In this document: positions 6,171 through 13,334 of the stretch, piece by piece
How the letters are laid out: every line of letters starts with the position of its first letter
How positions within the stretch are numbered: position 1 is the stretch's first letter
NCBI GenBank assembly: GCA_937858235.1
Contig: CALLZZ010000349.1
Span: forward strand, 1-13,334
DNA from: an uncultured Clostridia bacterium
GTDB lineage: Bacteria; Bacillota; Clostridia; Oscillospirales; Oscillospiraceae
Direction of reading: 5' to 3'
DNA: 13,334 nucleotides
The notes under the pieces: generated by a model
Told to the model about the DNA's origin: nothing
The model's database searches: none
The model's input: only the letters and a program-made list of their open reading frames with translations
Program-made: the position numbers and the translations under genes

Positions 6171-6371
6171 ATGAGTGATGAACGCGAAATCACAAGCGTC
6201 GAAAAATGGGTGAACTTAGAGGACATTGCAGAGCATTTAAGTGTGAGTAAAGACACTGTCCGCGCATGGATGCGCGAAGGAAAGCTGCCAATAAACAAAG
6301 CGGGGAAAAGATATAAATTCAAGATTTCCGAAGTTGACGAGTGGCTTAGAAGCGGAAAAATCAATGAATAA
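6171..6371 (+). CDS. Excisionase/MerR-type helix-turn-helix protein (66 aa)
   Basis: A 66-residue protein that is almost entirely one winged-helix domain of the HTH_17 (excisionase/MerR-like) type: WVNLEDIAEHLSVSKDTVRAWMREGKLP, then the wing NKAGKRYKFKISEVDEWLRSGK. In this family the domain binds DNA as a transcription regulator or a recombination directionality factor. From memory, such small proteins are common in front of restriction and AAA_13 genes in Firmicutes, which favours an operon regulator here. ATG 6171 was chosen for its GGAGG site; an in-frame ATG at 6141 has none. A near-perfect palindrome lies 2 bases after its stop codon and may be its operator. Confidence 0.88.
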   Translation: MSDEREITSVEKWVNLEDIAEHLSVSKDTVRAWMREGKLPINKAGKRYKFKISEVDEWLRSGKINE

Positions 6372-6373
6372 CG

Positions 6374-6388
6374 CCAGATAATATCTGG
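6374..6388. promoter_or_regulatory. Palindrome CCAGATA-A-TATCTGG, candidate operator
   Basis: Seven-base arms, perfectly complementary, around a single A, in the 39-base gap between the HTH gene and the ATPase gene. A symmetric site of this size directly after an HTH gene fits binding by a small dimeric regulator. As RNA it would be a short hairpin 14 bases before the GGGGAG ribosome site of the ATPase gene, without a following T run, so it is not a terminator. The operator role is inferred. Confidence 0.45.
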
Positions 6389-6410
6389 ATTCAGGCGAGG
6401 GGAGCAGAAT

Positions 6411-8753
6411 ATGGAAGTTAAATTACCAGCAGCAATTAAAGAAATATCACTGGACACAGCGACCTTCAAAGGAACAGGGACATCCATCAAACCCACCTAT
6501 ATCAACTTCTTTTATGGTGCGAACGGCGCTGGTAAGACGACTCTTGCTGAGGTCATCGAGAGCGATACAGGTGTGCAGTGGCAAGAAAGTATGCCTCGCG
6601 ATAACTATAATGTTCTCGTGTATAATCACGATTTTATTGAACAGCATTTTTCTAACTATGATAACCTTGCCGGTGTTTTCACCATTCATTCGCAGAACAT
6701 TAAAATTCAAGGTCAGATAGCGGAACAAGCCGATAAAAAGGCTGCTTCTGAAAAGCAAGGACGAGCCCTCGCAAAAGATAAAGAGGACAAAGACGCTGCG
6801 TGGTCTGCTGCCGCAGAGAAATTCCGCGCATATTGCTGGGATCGCACAAAGAAGCTACGCGAGATGTTTGATTCCGTTATCGCGGGAAAAAAGCGCAAAG
6901 AACTGTTTTTTGATGCCATTCTTGCGGTGCCGTCGGCAGCCGAACACGATGTTGATGAACTAAAAAAATCCTGTGATGTGGCATTTGATATGAATTCCCG
7001 CCCGTATCATGTTTTTTCAAGAGTGAGTAATACATCGACCTATGGGAGTCTGCCCGGAAGCGAGCTACTGGATAAAGCAGTTACAAGCAGCAGCGAGACC
7101 CCATTTGCGAATTTCATCAAAGCAATAAATGCGACTGATTGGGTGCGTCAAGGTCATGATCGTTATCAGGACCACGCATCCGGCAAGTGCCCATACTGCC
7201 AGCAACCGCTCCCCAAAACATTTGAAGAGGATATCGCGGCTTGCTTTGATGCGCAGTATCAGCAGGATATTGATGCTTTGCGAGAATTCCAAGCCGCTTA
7301 TGTCAGGGAAACCGGTGCTATTCTGAAAAGCCTTAATGACAATCTGCAGGATGTCCTCCCTTCCGTAGATCTGACTGAATACAAAGATAAACTGAGCATC
7401 CTTGAACAACGAATCCAAATAAACACACAGCGCATTGAGGGCAAAATCAAAGAGCCGACATCAATCGTGGCTCTTGAGGACACCGACTCGCTGTTAATAG
7501 AAATTGGGCAAATCATAGATAAAATCAACCAGCAGATAGCGACGAATAACTCCATCGTTAATGATAAACGCAAAATGCAAGAGCAGTGTAAGCGAGACGT
7601 CTGGGCGCATATGGCCTTTACTCTCGCTGATTTGGTATCTGATTACAACCAGGGGTTATCAGCGCATAAGAGTGACACGGAACGCATTGATAAAGCCATC
7701 GCAGAATGCCGGAAAGATTATCGTGCCGCCGCCAGCGCAATCATTGAACTGAACAAAGGCGGTGTCAACACCCAAGAAGCAGTCGATAACATCAATAAAC
7801 TTCTGCGCGATTCCGGCTTTCAGGGCTTTCTTATCATCAATAAGCCCGGTACGAAAAACACCTATATGGTCGTGAGGCAGGATGAGAAGCAAACTCCCGT
7901 TACTCGCCTAAGCGAAGGTGAACGCAATTTCATCGCTTTTTTGTACTTTTATCAGCTTGTTCGCGGAAACGGCAAGGCAGATGCGACGGTTACATACGGA
8001 AGCCTTGAACAGGCCCCTGAAGGCACAGATACTCGTGACAAAATCGTCGTCATTGATGACCCTGTCTCAAGTATGGATAGCGGCACATTGTTCATTGTCA
8101 GCTCCATTGTCAGAGAACTGATCGGTGTCTGCTATAACAACACAGAATACCGCGATCAAGAGGTTAAAGGAGATTACATCAAGCAGATTTTTATTCTGAC
8201 CCACAATGTGTATTTTCATAGAGAAATCACTTATAAGGAAGTGTCTCATTATAAGAGCACGTCTTTCTTCATCATACGTAAGGCGGACAATCGTTCAAGC
8301 ATAACGCTGTGTGTTCGTCCGAGCGGTATAGCCGGTGAGATGGAGAACTATAACCCGGTACAAAATAGTTACGCCGCCTTGTGGGATGAGCTCAAGAGAC
8401 TGTATCAGGAAGACAACGCCTCCATCCCCATCAAAAATGTCTCCCGAAGAATCTTGGATTATTATTTCCTTCAGCTTTGCGGATTTGAAGGTAAGAATAT
8501 GCGAAAAATCGTCCTTGAAACGAACAAGCATAGGTTTGTCACGGAAGTCGAGGGTGAAAAGCCGGACTATGAACGTTACCATCTGGCTGACGCATTACTG
8601 CAATACTTGAACAGCACGACCGGCATCGGCGACGAGCTCTTTTTATCCGATGACGGCATGAGTGTTGAACAGCATAAAGAGGTCTTTAGAAATATTTTCG
8701 TTTCACTGGGTCAAGACCAACATTACAATATGATGATGGGCGCCGAGGCATAA
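6411..8753 (+). CDS. AAA_13 ABC-type ATPase with zinc hook, RloC/PrrC-like
   Basis: A 780-residue protein with split ABC/SMC-type ATPase halves: Walker A GANGAGKTT (36-44), signature LSEGE (500-504), Walker B VIDDP (D549, D550) followed by SSMDS, and an H-loop LTHN (H598). Between them is a long coiled-coil region with CPYC at 260-263, a zinc-hook motif like those of Rad50 and RloC. The C-terminus (EVFRNIF...QHYNMMMG) is usual for the AAA_13 family. RloC and PrrC are known anticodon nucleases of this family that cut tRNA when phage disarms restriction or damages DNA. Here an R663-x3-E667 pair and H707 recall the PrrC Arg-Glu-His triad, but the spacing differs, so RNase activity is not established. 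GGGGAG lies about seven bases before ATG 6411. Its place just before hsdM supports a back-up role for the restriction system. Confidence 0.85.
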   Translation: MEVKLPAAIKEISLDTATFKGTGTSIKPTYINFFYGANGAGKTTLAEVIESDTGVQWQESMPRDNYNVLVYNHDFIEQHFSNYDNLAGVFTIHSQNIKIQGQIAEQADKKAASEKQGRALAKDKEDKDAAWSAAAEKFRAYCWDRTKKLREMFDSVIAGKKRKELFFDAILAVPSAAEHDVDELKKSCDVAFDMNSRPYHVFSRVSNTSTYGSLPGSELLDKAVTSSSETPFANFIKAINATDWVRQGHDRYQDHASGKCPYCQQPLPKTFEEDIAACFDAQYQQDIDALREFQAAYVRETGAILKSLNDNLQDVLPSVDLTEYKDKLSILEQRIQINTQRIEGKIKEPTSIVALEDTDSLLIEIGQIIDKINQQIATNNSIVNDKRKMQEQCKRDVWAHMAFTLADLVSDYNQGLSAHKSDTERIDKAIAECRKDYRAAASAIIELNKGGVNTQEAVDNINKLLRDSGFQGFLIINKPGTKNTYMVVRQDEKQTPVTRLSEGERNFIAFLYFYQLVRGNGKADATVTYGSLEQAPEGTDTRDKIVVIDDPVSSMDSGTLFIVSSIVRELIGVCYNNTEYRDQEVKGDYIKQIFILTHNVYFHREITYKEVSHYKSTSFFIIRKADNRSSITLCVRPSGIAGEMENYNPVQNSYAALWDELKRLYQEDNASIPIKNVSRRILDYYFLQLCGFEGKNMRKIVLETNKHRFVTEVEGEKPDYERYHLADALLQYLNSTTGIGDELFLSDDGMSVEQHKEVFRNIFVSLGQDQHYNMMMGAEA

Positions 8754-8767
8754 GTCCGTTTTTTGGG

Positions 8768-8781
8768 ACACCTGCCGGTGT
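8768..8781. promoter_or_regulatory. Short dyad ACACC-TGCC-GGTGT before hsdM
   Basis: Five-base perfect arms around TGCC in the 65-base gap between the ATPase gene and hsdM. There is no T run after it on either strand, so it is not a terminator. It could be a small operator or a hairpin affecting mRNA stability. No convincing promoter is visible in the gap. Confidence 0.25.
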
Positions 8782-8818
8782 AGAATTAGAGCATAGTGGC
8801 GAAGAAAGAGGTATAAGC

Positions 8819-10921
8819 ATGGCACAAAAAAAAATTATCGACGCGATGTGGGACGATGCGCCCATTGATGTTTCGTCGGAAGTTAATTTTATATGGTCTA
8901 TCGCTAACAAGTTGCGTGGACCCTATCAGAGCGATAAATATAAAGATGTTATCATCCCGATGACAATTATTCGCCGTTTTGAGTGTGCGCTGGCACCCAC
9001 AAAGAAAGCGGTTGTCGCACAGGCAAAGCGGGATCCAACATTTCCTGCAAAGGCAATGTATCGAGTTTCAAATTATCCATTTTATAATACCAGCGAGTTT
9101 GACCTTGCGGAACTGGTGAACGATTCCGACCACCTTGCCGCAAATTTCAAAAGCTATATTCAGGGCTTCTCTTCCAATGTGCAGGAAATTCTGCTCTCTG
9201 CGGAAAAGGGTCTGGATTTTCTAAAACAGATCGATAAGATGGATAAAAACAACCGTTTGCTTTCGGTTGTCAAAGCATTCTCCGAACTCGACCTCGATCC
9301 GCGCACCATTGACAATGTGAAGATGGGCTACATATTCGAGGAGCTTATTCGTAAGTTCTCTGAAAATGCCGAGGCTGGTGACCACTACACTGGCAGGGAT
9401 ATCATCAAAACGATGGTGAATATCCTGCTTGCCGAGGGCTGCGACGACATCTTTGATGATGGGAAAGTTATCACCATTCTCGACCAGGCCTGCGGCACGG
9501 GCGGTATGCTTTCCACCGGCTACAACTTTATCAAGCGCTACAATCCCTCCGCCGATGTGCGGTTGTTCGGGCAGGAAATAAACCCGGAGTCCTATGCGAT
9601 GTGCCTTGCCGAAATGCTCATCAAGGGGCAAAATGCAGAAAATATCTGCTATCAGGACACTATGAAAGCCGACCGTTTCAAAACGACAAAAATGCGCTTT
9701 GTGCTTGAAAATCCTCCGTTTGGCACTGCATGGGGCGGCAAGGATGCGGCCGAAGGCGTCGAGCAAGCGGTGATCGACGAATACGCAAAGGGCTTCGAGG
9801 GACGCTGGGGTGCTGGGCTTCCCAGCTCCGGCGATATGCAGATGCTGTTTTTGCAGTCCGCCATTGACAAACTGGATGACAATTTGGGACGCTGCGCTAT
9901 CATTGAGAATGGTAGTCCGCTCTTCTCCGGCGGCACGGCATCCGGCGAAAGCCAGATTCGCCGCTGGCTGTTGGAAAGCGACCTGATTGAGGCAATCATC
10001 GCTATGCCGACAGACCTGTTCTACAACACCGGCATCGCCACCTACATCTGGGTACTTTCCAAGAATAAACGCACCGAGCGCAAGGGGAAAATCCAGCTTA
10101 TTGACGCTTCGCAGATATACCACAAGCTGCGCAAGGCACTGGGCAACAAGAAAAACGAGATTTCTCCCGAAGATCGCGCAACCATTACAAGACTGTATGC
10201 GAATTTCGAAGAAAACGAGATTTGCAAAATTTATAATAATGAGGAATTCATTTACCGCGAGTACACTGTGATGCAGCCCCTCCAGCGCAGCTATGCCATC
10301 ACCAATGAGCGCATTCAGGCAATGCTCTCGAAAGGAGCGCTTTCCTCCCTTTATGACGAAGCAAAGGTTGAGGAGCTGGAAAACGCCGAGGAGCTTACCG
10401 GCAAGGATGAAAAGAAGCTGGAGAGCTATCTGAATAACAAGCCTGTGTTTGACGCTATCATTGCCGCGCTTGAAGCTGCGGTATCTGACACCGTTTATAT
10501 GAATCTCAAAGAGTTTATGCCGGTACTTACGACCGCACTCGCCAGCGCCACCGCTGATAAAAAGCTCCTTGATAGGATTGCCGACGGTCTTTCCACAATG
10601 GATAAAGCCGCCGAAATTCAGCGAGATAAAAAAGGAAACATTATTTACGACAAGGAGACGAAGGACACCGAAATCGTCAAATTTGAAGAGGATATCGATA
10701 CCTACATGGCACGGGAGGTGTTGCCTCATACCCCGGATGCAAAAGCGTTTTTTGAGGAAAACCTCGGCGCAAAAAAGCCGGTTATCAAAACCGGCGCGGA
10801 GATTCCGTTTACCCGCTACTTCTACAAATATCAGCAGCCTACGCCCAGCGAAGAGCTGGAGGCCCGCTTTTTGGAGCTGGAGCTTTCCGCCAGCGAACGC
10901 GTGGCAAAGCTGTTTGACTGA
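8819..10921 (+). CDS. hsdM: Type I restriction-modification DNA adenine methyltransferase subunit HsdM
   Basis: A 700-residue HsdM. It has the N-terminal helical HsdM domain (FIWSIANKLRGPYQSDKYKDVIIPMTIIRRFE, about 24-55), the S-adenosylmethionine-binding motif DQACGTGG (222-229), and the catalytic NPPF (298-301) of N6-adenine methyltransferases. A long C-terminal part (about 490-700) contains the region that contacts HsdS and is longer than in short HsdM proteins of about 500 residues. With two copies and one HsdS it methylates the recognition site; HsdR is added for cleavage. ATG 8819 has AGAGGT about eight bases upstream. The gene is intact with no missing key residue. Confidence 0.96.
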   Translation: MAQKKIIDAMWDDAPIDVSSEVNFIWSIANKLRGPYQSDKYKDVIIPMTIIRRFECALAPTKKAVVAQAKRDPTFPAKAMYRVSNYPFYNTSEFDLAELVNDSDHLAANFKSYIQGFSSNVQEILLSAEKGLDFLKQIDKMDKNNRLLSVVKAFSELDLDPRTIDNVKMGYIFEELIRKFSENAEAGDHYTGRDIIKTMVNILLAEGCDDIFDDGKVITILDQACGTGGMLSTGYNFIKRYNPSADVRLFGQEINPESYAMCLAEMLIKGQNAENICYQDTMKADRFKTTKMRFVLENPPFGTAWGGKDAAEGVEQAVIDEYAKGFEGRWGAGLPSSGDMQMLFLQSAIDKLDDNLGRCAIIENGSPLFSGGTASGESQIRRWLLESDLIEAIIAMPTDLFYNTGIATYIWVLSKNKRTERKGKIQLIDASQIYHKLRKALGNKKNEISPEDRATITRLYANFEENEICKIYNNEEFIYREYTVMQPLQRSYAITNERIQAMLSKGALSSLYDEAKVEELENAEELTGKDEKKLESYLNNKPVFDAIIAALEAAVSDTVYMNLKEFMPVLTTALASATADKKLLDRIADGLSTMDKAAEIQRDKKGNIIYDKETKDTEIVKFEEDIDTYMAREVLPHTPDAKAFFEENLGAKKPVIKTGAEIPFTRYFYKYQQPTPSEELEARFLELELSASERVAKLFD

Positions 10922-10935
10922 TTGGGAGGTAAGCG

Positions 10936-11325
10936 ATGTTCAAATTTCTATTCGATTTACTGACCGACCCTCTCGGCTTGCCCATCGAGTGGTATTATGA
11001 ATACCTGATTCTTGCGGCAATCGGCGCTATTGCCTATGGCATTGCATATCGCTGCGTGGGTGATATGTATCATATGGGTGCTATAGACGGAAGGACAAGC
11101 GGCTCCTTCTTCCACTGGCTTATTCGCCTTATCCTGTTTGTGGTGTTATGGGCAGTGACATACGGCGTGATTGTCGCAGTAAGATGGCTGACAGAAAACT
11201 GGGTTTTGGTTTTGTGCATTATTCTGGGTGGAATCGTGGCAGTTGCCGGAATAGTGACGGCAATAACGCTTTTCATCCGCAGCCGCAAAAAGAGGCCCGA
11301 AACGGAGGTGCTGACAGATGCGTGA
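10936..11325 (+). CDS. Three-helix membrane protein inserted between hsdM and hsdS
   Basis: A 129-residue integral membrane protein. Hydrophobic helices are at about residues 20-38 (YYEYLILAAIGAIAYGIAY), 60-83 (HWLIRLILFVVLWAVTYGVIVAVR) and 89-114 (WVLVLCIILGGIVAVAGIVTAITLFI), followed by a short basic tail (RSRKKRPE). No enzymatic motif is visible and I do not recognise the family. It starts 14 bases after hsdM behind GGGAGG and overlaps hsdS by 8 bases, so it is made together with the restriction subunits. Membrane genes are not part of the core type I system. It could anchor the complex, act as an abortive-infection effector, or be an unrelated passenger; the sequence does not decide. Confidence 0.8.
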   Translation: MFKFLFDLLTDPLGLPIEWYYEYLILAAIGAIAYGIAYRCVGDMYHMGAIDGRTSGSFFHWLIRLILFVVLWAVTYGVIVAVRWLTENWVLVLCIILGGIVAVAGIVTAITLFIRSRKKRPETEVLTDA

Positions 11326-12613
11326 AATGAAAGATAGCGGATATAGTTGGGTTGGAGACATTCCACAATCGTGGACACTCGTCCCTATAAAATACCTATT
11401 AACGCAAGAGCGTGATGCAATAAAGGTTGGCCCGTTCGGAAGCCAGTTGGCTGGCAATGACTTTGTTGACGATGGTTATTGGGTATATAACCAAAGGGCT
11501 GTTATAGATCAAAATTTTATAGATAATACAGTGTTTGTTACAAAAGACAAGTATGAGGCTTTAAGTGCTTTCAAAGTCCGGAAAGATGATATTCTGATCA
11601 CTACTCGCGGGACAATTGGTAGAATTTGTAGAATTCCAGCAGAGCATATGGAGGGTATTATTCATCCTTGTATCATCAAATTCAGAATTGATGATACAAA
11701 AATAATATATGACTTTTTACAGCGCATTTTTAATGATTCAGACTTTGTGAAAAGGCAAATTCTATATAAGAGCAATGCTACAACCATTGATGTAATATAC
11801 GGAGATACATTAAAAAATATTGTTATTCCCGTTCCGTCTATGCATGAACAGCAAATTATATTGGATTATCTCAATCCGAGATGCAATGAAATCGATGCGC
11901 TGACCACCGATATTCAATCGCAAATTGATATACTGGAGCAGTACAAGCGTTCTATTATTACAGAGGCCGTCACAAAGGGGTTGAACCCCGAAGTTGATAT
12001 GAAAGACAGCGGCGTCAGATGGATAGGACAGATGCCTTCCCATTGGGATTGCATTCGCGGGAAATACATACTCCGTTACCTTCAGAAACCTATTCGTGAA
12101 GACGACGGTGTAATCACCTGCTTCCGCGACGGCGAGGTTACGCTCCGCAGCAACCGCCGCGAGGATGGATTCACCATGTCTGATAAGGAAATCGGATATC
12201 AGGGCATAGATGTTGGCGACCTTGTAGTGCATGGCATGGATGGCTTTGCCGGAGCGATTGGCATCTCGGATTCCAGAGGCAAAGCGTCGCCGGTGCTCAA
12301 TGTTCTCGACACCAAGCAGAACAAGCGTTATGTAATGTACTATTTACGCAGCATGGCGTACAGCGATGTCTTTTTGGCAATGGCTACAGGCATCCGTGTT
12401 CGTTCCTGCGACCTTCGTTGGAACAAGCTCACAGAGCTGCAATACCCTGTGCCTCCAATTGAGGAGCAGAATCAAATCGTAGAATATATCGACTCTGTAC
12501 TACAGCGCACAAACGAGGTAATTGCCGACAAACAGTCGCAGCTCGCAACCCTCGATGAATATAAAAAATCACTCATCTTTGAATATGTTACTGGAAAGAA
12601 GGAGGTTGTATAA
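11318..12613 (+). CDS. hsdS: Type I restriction-modification specificity subunit HsdS
   Basis: A 431-residue HsdS with the two-fold repeat of the family. Each half begins with a similar block: MKDSGYSWVGDIPQSW (residues 4-19) and MKDSGVRWIGQMPSHW (from 228). Each carries a variable target recognition domain (about 20-165 and 245-390). Each half ends in a conserved helical spacer: QQIILDYLNPRCNEIDALTT...LEQYKRSIITEAVTKGLNPE and QNQIVEYIDSVLQ...LDEYKKSLIFEYVTGK. The two domains would read the two halves of a bipartite DNA site; the site cannot be told from sequence by eye. ATG 11318 has GGAGGTG upstream. It shares one base with the next gene (TAATG). The first recognition domain looks more A+T-rich than the second. 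Confidence 0.95.
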   Translation: MREMKDSGYSWVGDIPQSWTLVPIKYLLTQERDAIKVGPFGSQLAGNDFVDDGYWVYNQRAVIDQNFIDNTVFVTKDKYEALSAFKVRKDDILITTRGTIGRICRIPAEHMEGIIHPCIIKFRIDDTKIIYDFLQRIFNDSDFVKRQILYKSNATTIDVIYGDTLKNIVIPVPSMHEQQIILDYLNPRCNEIDALTTDIQSQIDILEQYKRSIITEAVTKGLNPEVDMKDSGVRWIGQMPSHWDCIRGKYILRYLQKPIREDDGVITCFRDGEVTLRSNRREDGFTMSDKEIGYQGIDVGDLVVHGMDGFAGAIGISDSRGKASPVLNVLDTKQNKRYVMYYLRSMAYSDVFLAMATGIRVRSCDLRWNKLTELQYPVPPIEEQNQIVEYIDSVLQRTNEVIADKQSQLATLDEYKKSLIFEYVTGKKEVV

Positions 12614-13269
12614 TGGGTTTGCTTGAAAAAGTCACAGAGTTCCTATTGAAAAAGAACTGGGTCGTTATCCTCATTTCTTTTGTCGTAGGGTTGATTGTAT
12701 CGATTTTCATACCTTCTGATTTTTATAACAAACTTCCTTTCTCAAATAGAGACGTTAGTGTTATTGTTGCCTTTTCCGCTCTTATAATTGCGATTTTTCT
12801 CGTTTTATCTCTTTTGATATACATATTTCAAAAGATTTCAAATCACTCGCATAAAAAAACACAGGCGGCAAAAATGAATGAACACAACAAAAATAAAATG
12901 CAGAAAGCCATAGATGACTTCAAATGTGCTTGTGACGCCATGTCGGATTACGACTATAACATTCTCATGCAACTTGTCGAAAGTGAAAATCAAAAACCCC
13001 TTGTTTTAAGAGGCTACACAAACAGTAATATTCTTCATATTGACAAATGGTTTTATATTATTAAAACGCAAGAGCCGCTAAAAATCATTCCAAGTAGCAA
13101 CAAGCGTACAGATGTGGTATCTATTCCGATACCACACACGGAAACGGTACAACAGATAAAGCTAAAACCTGAAGCGTATGACTTTTTCAAGCATATTATT
13201 GCTACCACGGGTGATTTGTCCCATATTCCTAAAAAAAGATTTCCTGTAGGAGAACAAGCAGATGAATAA
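12613..13269 (+). CDS. SieB-like two-helix membrane protein between hsdS and hsdR
   Basis: A 218-residue protein. Two membrane helices lie at about residues 14-33 (KNWVVILISFVVGLIVSIFI) and 47-73 (DVSVIVAFSALIIAIFLVLSLLIYIF). A basic, helical linker follows, then a soluble C-terminal domain of about 110 residues with YDYNILMQLVESENQKPLVL and later strand-rich sequence. This plan, a leading two-helix hairpin with a cytoplasmic winged-helix-like tail, resembles the superinfection exclusion protein SieB family; that link is from remembered layout, not alignment. SieB-type proteins act at the membrane against incoming phage. It starts on the last base of hsdS behind AGGAGG and overlaps hsdR by 8 bases. 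Its position inside the hsd operon suggests a joint defence role. Confidence 0.7.
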   Translation: MGLLEKVTEFLLKKNWVVILISFVVGLIVSIFIPSDFYNKLPFSNRDVSVIVAFSALIIAIFLVLSLLIYIFQKISNHSHKKTQAAKMNEHNKNKMQKAIDDFKCACDAMSDYDYNILMQLVESENQKPLVLRGYTNSNILHIDKWFYIIKTQEPLKIIPSSNKRTDVVSIPIPHTETVQQIKLKPEAYDFFKHIIATTGDLSHIPKKRFPVGEQADE

Positions 13270-13334
13270 CATACTAAGTGAAAAAGAATACCAGCATTTC
13301 ATTATGGAACGGCTGGAGCAGGATAACGGCTATG
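13262..13334 (+). CDS. hsdR: Type I restriction endonuclease subunit HsdR, N-terminal 24 codons only
   Basis: The frame opens at ATG 13262 (MNNILSEKEYQHFIMERLEQ, then DNGY) and runs off the right edge. The sEKEYQ..I...L....GY pattern is the usual N-terminus of one HsdR group, whose full length is about 1000 residues with a PD-(D/E)XK nuclease followed by a helicase motor. TAGGAG lies about nine bases upstream. The overlap ATGAATAA with the preceding gene points to translational coupling. Together with hsdM and hsdS it would complete a type I restriction system. Confidence 0.85.
   Translation, partial: MNNILSEKEYQHFIMERLEQDNGY

Noticed and set aside
8754..8818. Possible promoter before hsdM (TTGGGA and TAGAAT)
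   Set aside because: The boxes are only 12 bases apart, far from the 16-18 needed.
9221..10729. 502-codon open frame on the minus strand
   Set aside because: It lies wholly antisense to hsdM, whose motifs are intact; its product has no recognisable domain. It is a side effect of hsdM codon usage.
1..13334. CRISPR arrays, tRNA or rRNA genes, insertion sequence transposases
   Set aside because: No regularly spaced repeats, no recognisable tRNA or rRNA sequence and no transposase-like protein were seen on either strand.

Overview
The window looks like a piece of a Clostridia (Firmicutes) genome. Shine-Dalgarno sites are strong GGAGG types, genes are packed with 1-11 base overlaps, and the left part carries a replication gene set typical of Clostridia temperate phages and integrative elements. 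Assignments come from reading motifs; no database search was possible, so family names are from memory.

Left part (1-4266), all minus strand, in transcription order: a sigma-factor-like protein with a zinc-type cysteine cluster, a strong intrinsic terminator, a small 71-aa protein, a 103-aa phage protein, a DUF2800 nuclease-like protein, a DUF2815 ssDNA-binding-type protein, a 60-aa membrane protein and a family-A phage DNA polymerase. The polymerase is broken: it keeps the 3'-5' exonuclease motifs, then leaves the family sequence near residue 358 and stops, before the palm domain. Another frame stays open to the window edge, so a deletion, insertion or chimeric junction lies at about position 80-90.

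Middle (4267-4560): a divergent control region. It holds a strong extended -10 promoter reading right, an anti-Shine-Dalgarno/Shine-Dalgarno hairpin in the leader of the sigma-like gene, and a pair of 18-base inverted repeats (16 of 18 matching) that flank the promoter. The last arrangement would fit an invertible promoter or paired operators.

Right part (4561-13334), all plus strand and almost gap-free: an apparent nine-gene defence operon. In order: two unrecognised proteins (A and B) that share a spaced motif (A at its C-terminus, B at its N-terminus), an excisionase/MerR-type HTH protein, a 780-aa AAA_13 ATPase with a zinc-hook CPYC (RloC/PrrC-like), HsdM, a three-helix membrane protein, HsdS with two target recognition domains, a SieB-like membrane protein, and the first 24 codons of HsdR. 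The core is a type I restriction-modification system. Around it sit an RloC-like ATPase, which could be a back-up RNase that acts when restriction fails, two membrane proteins inserted between the hsd genes, and the A/B pair at the front. The A/B pair and the embedded membrane proteins are the most likely undescribed parts.
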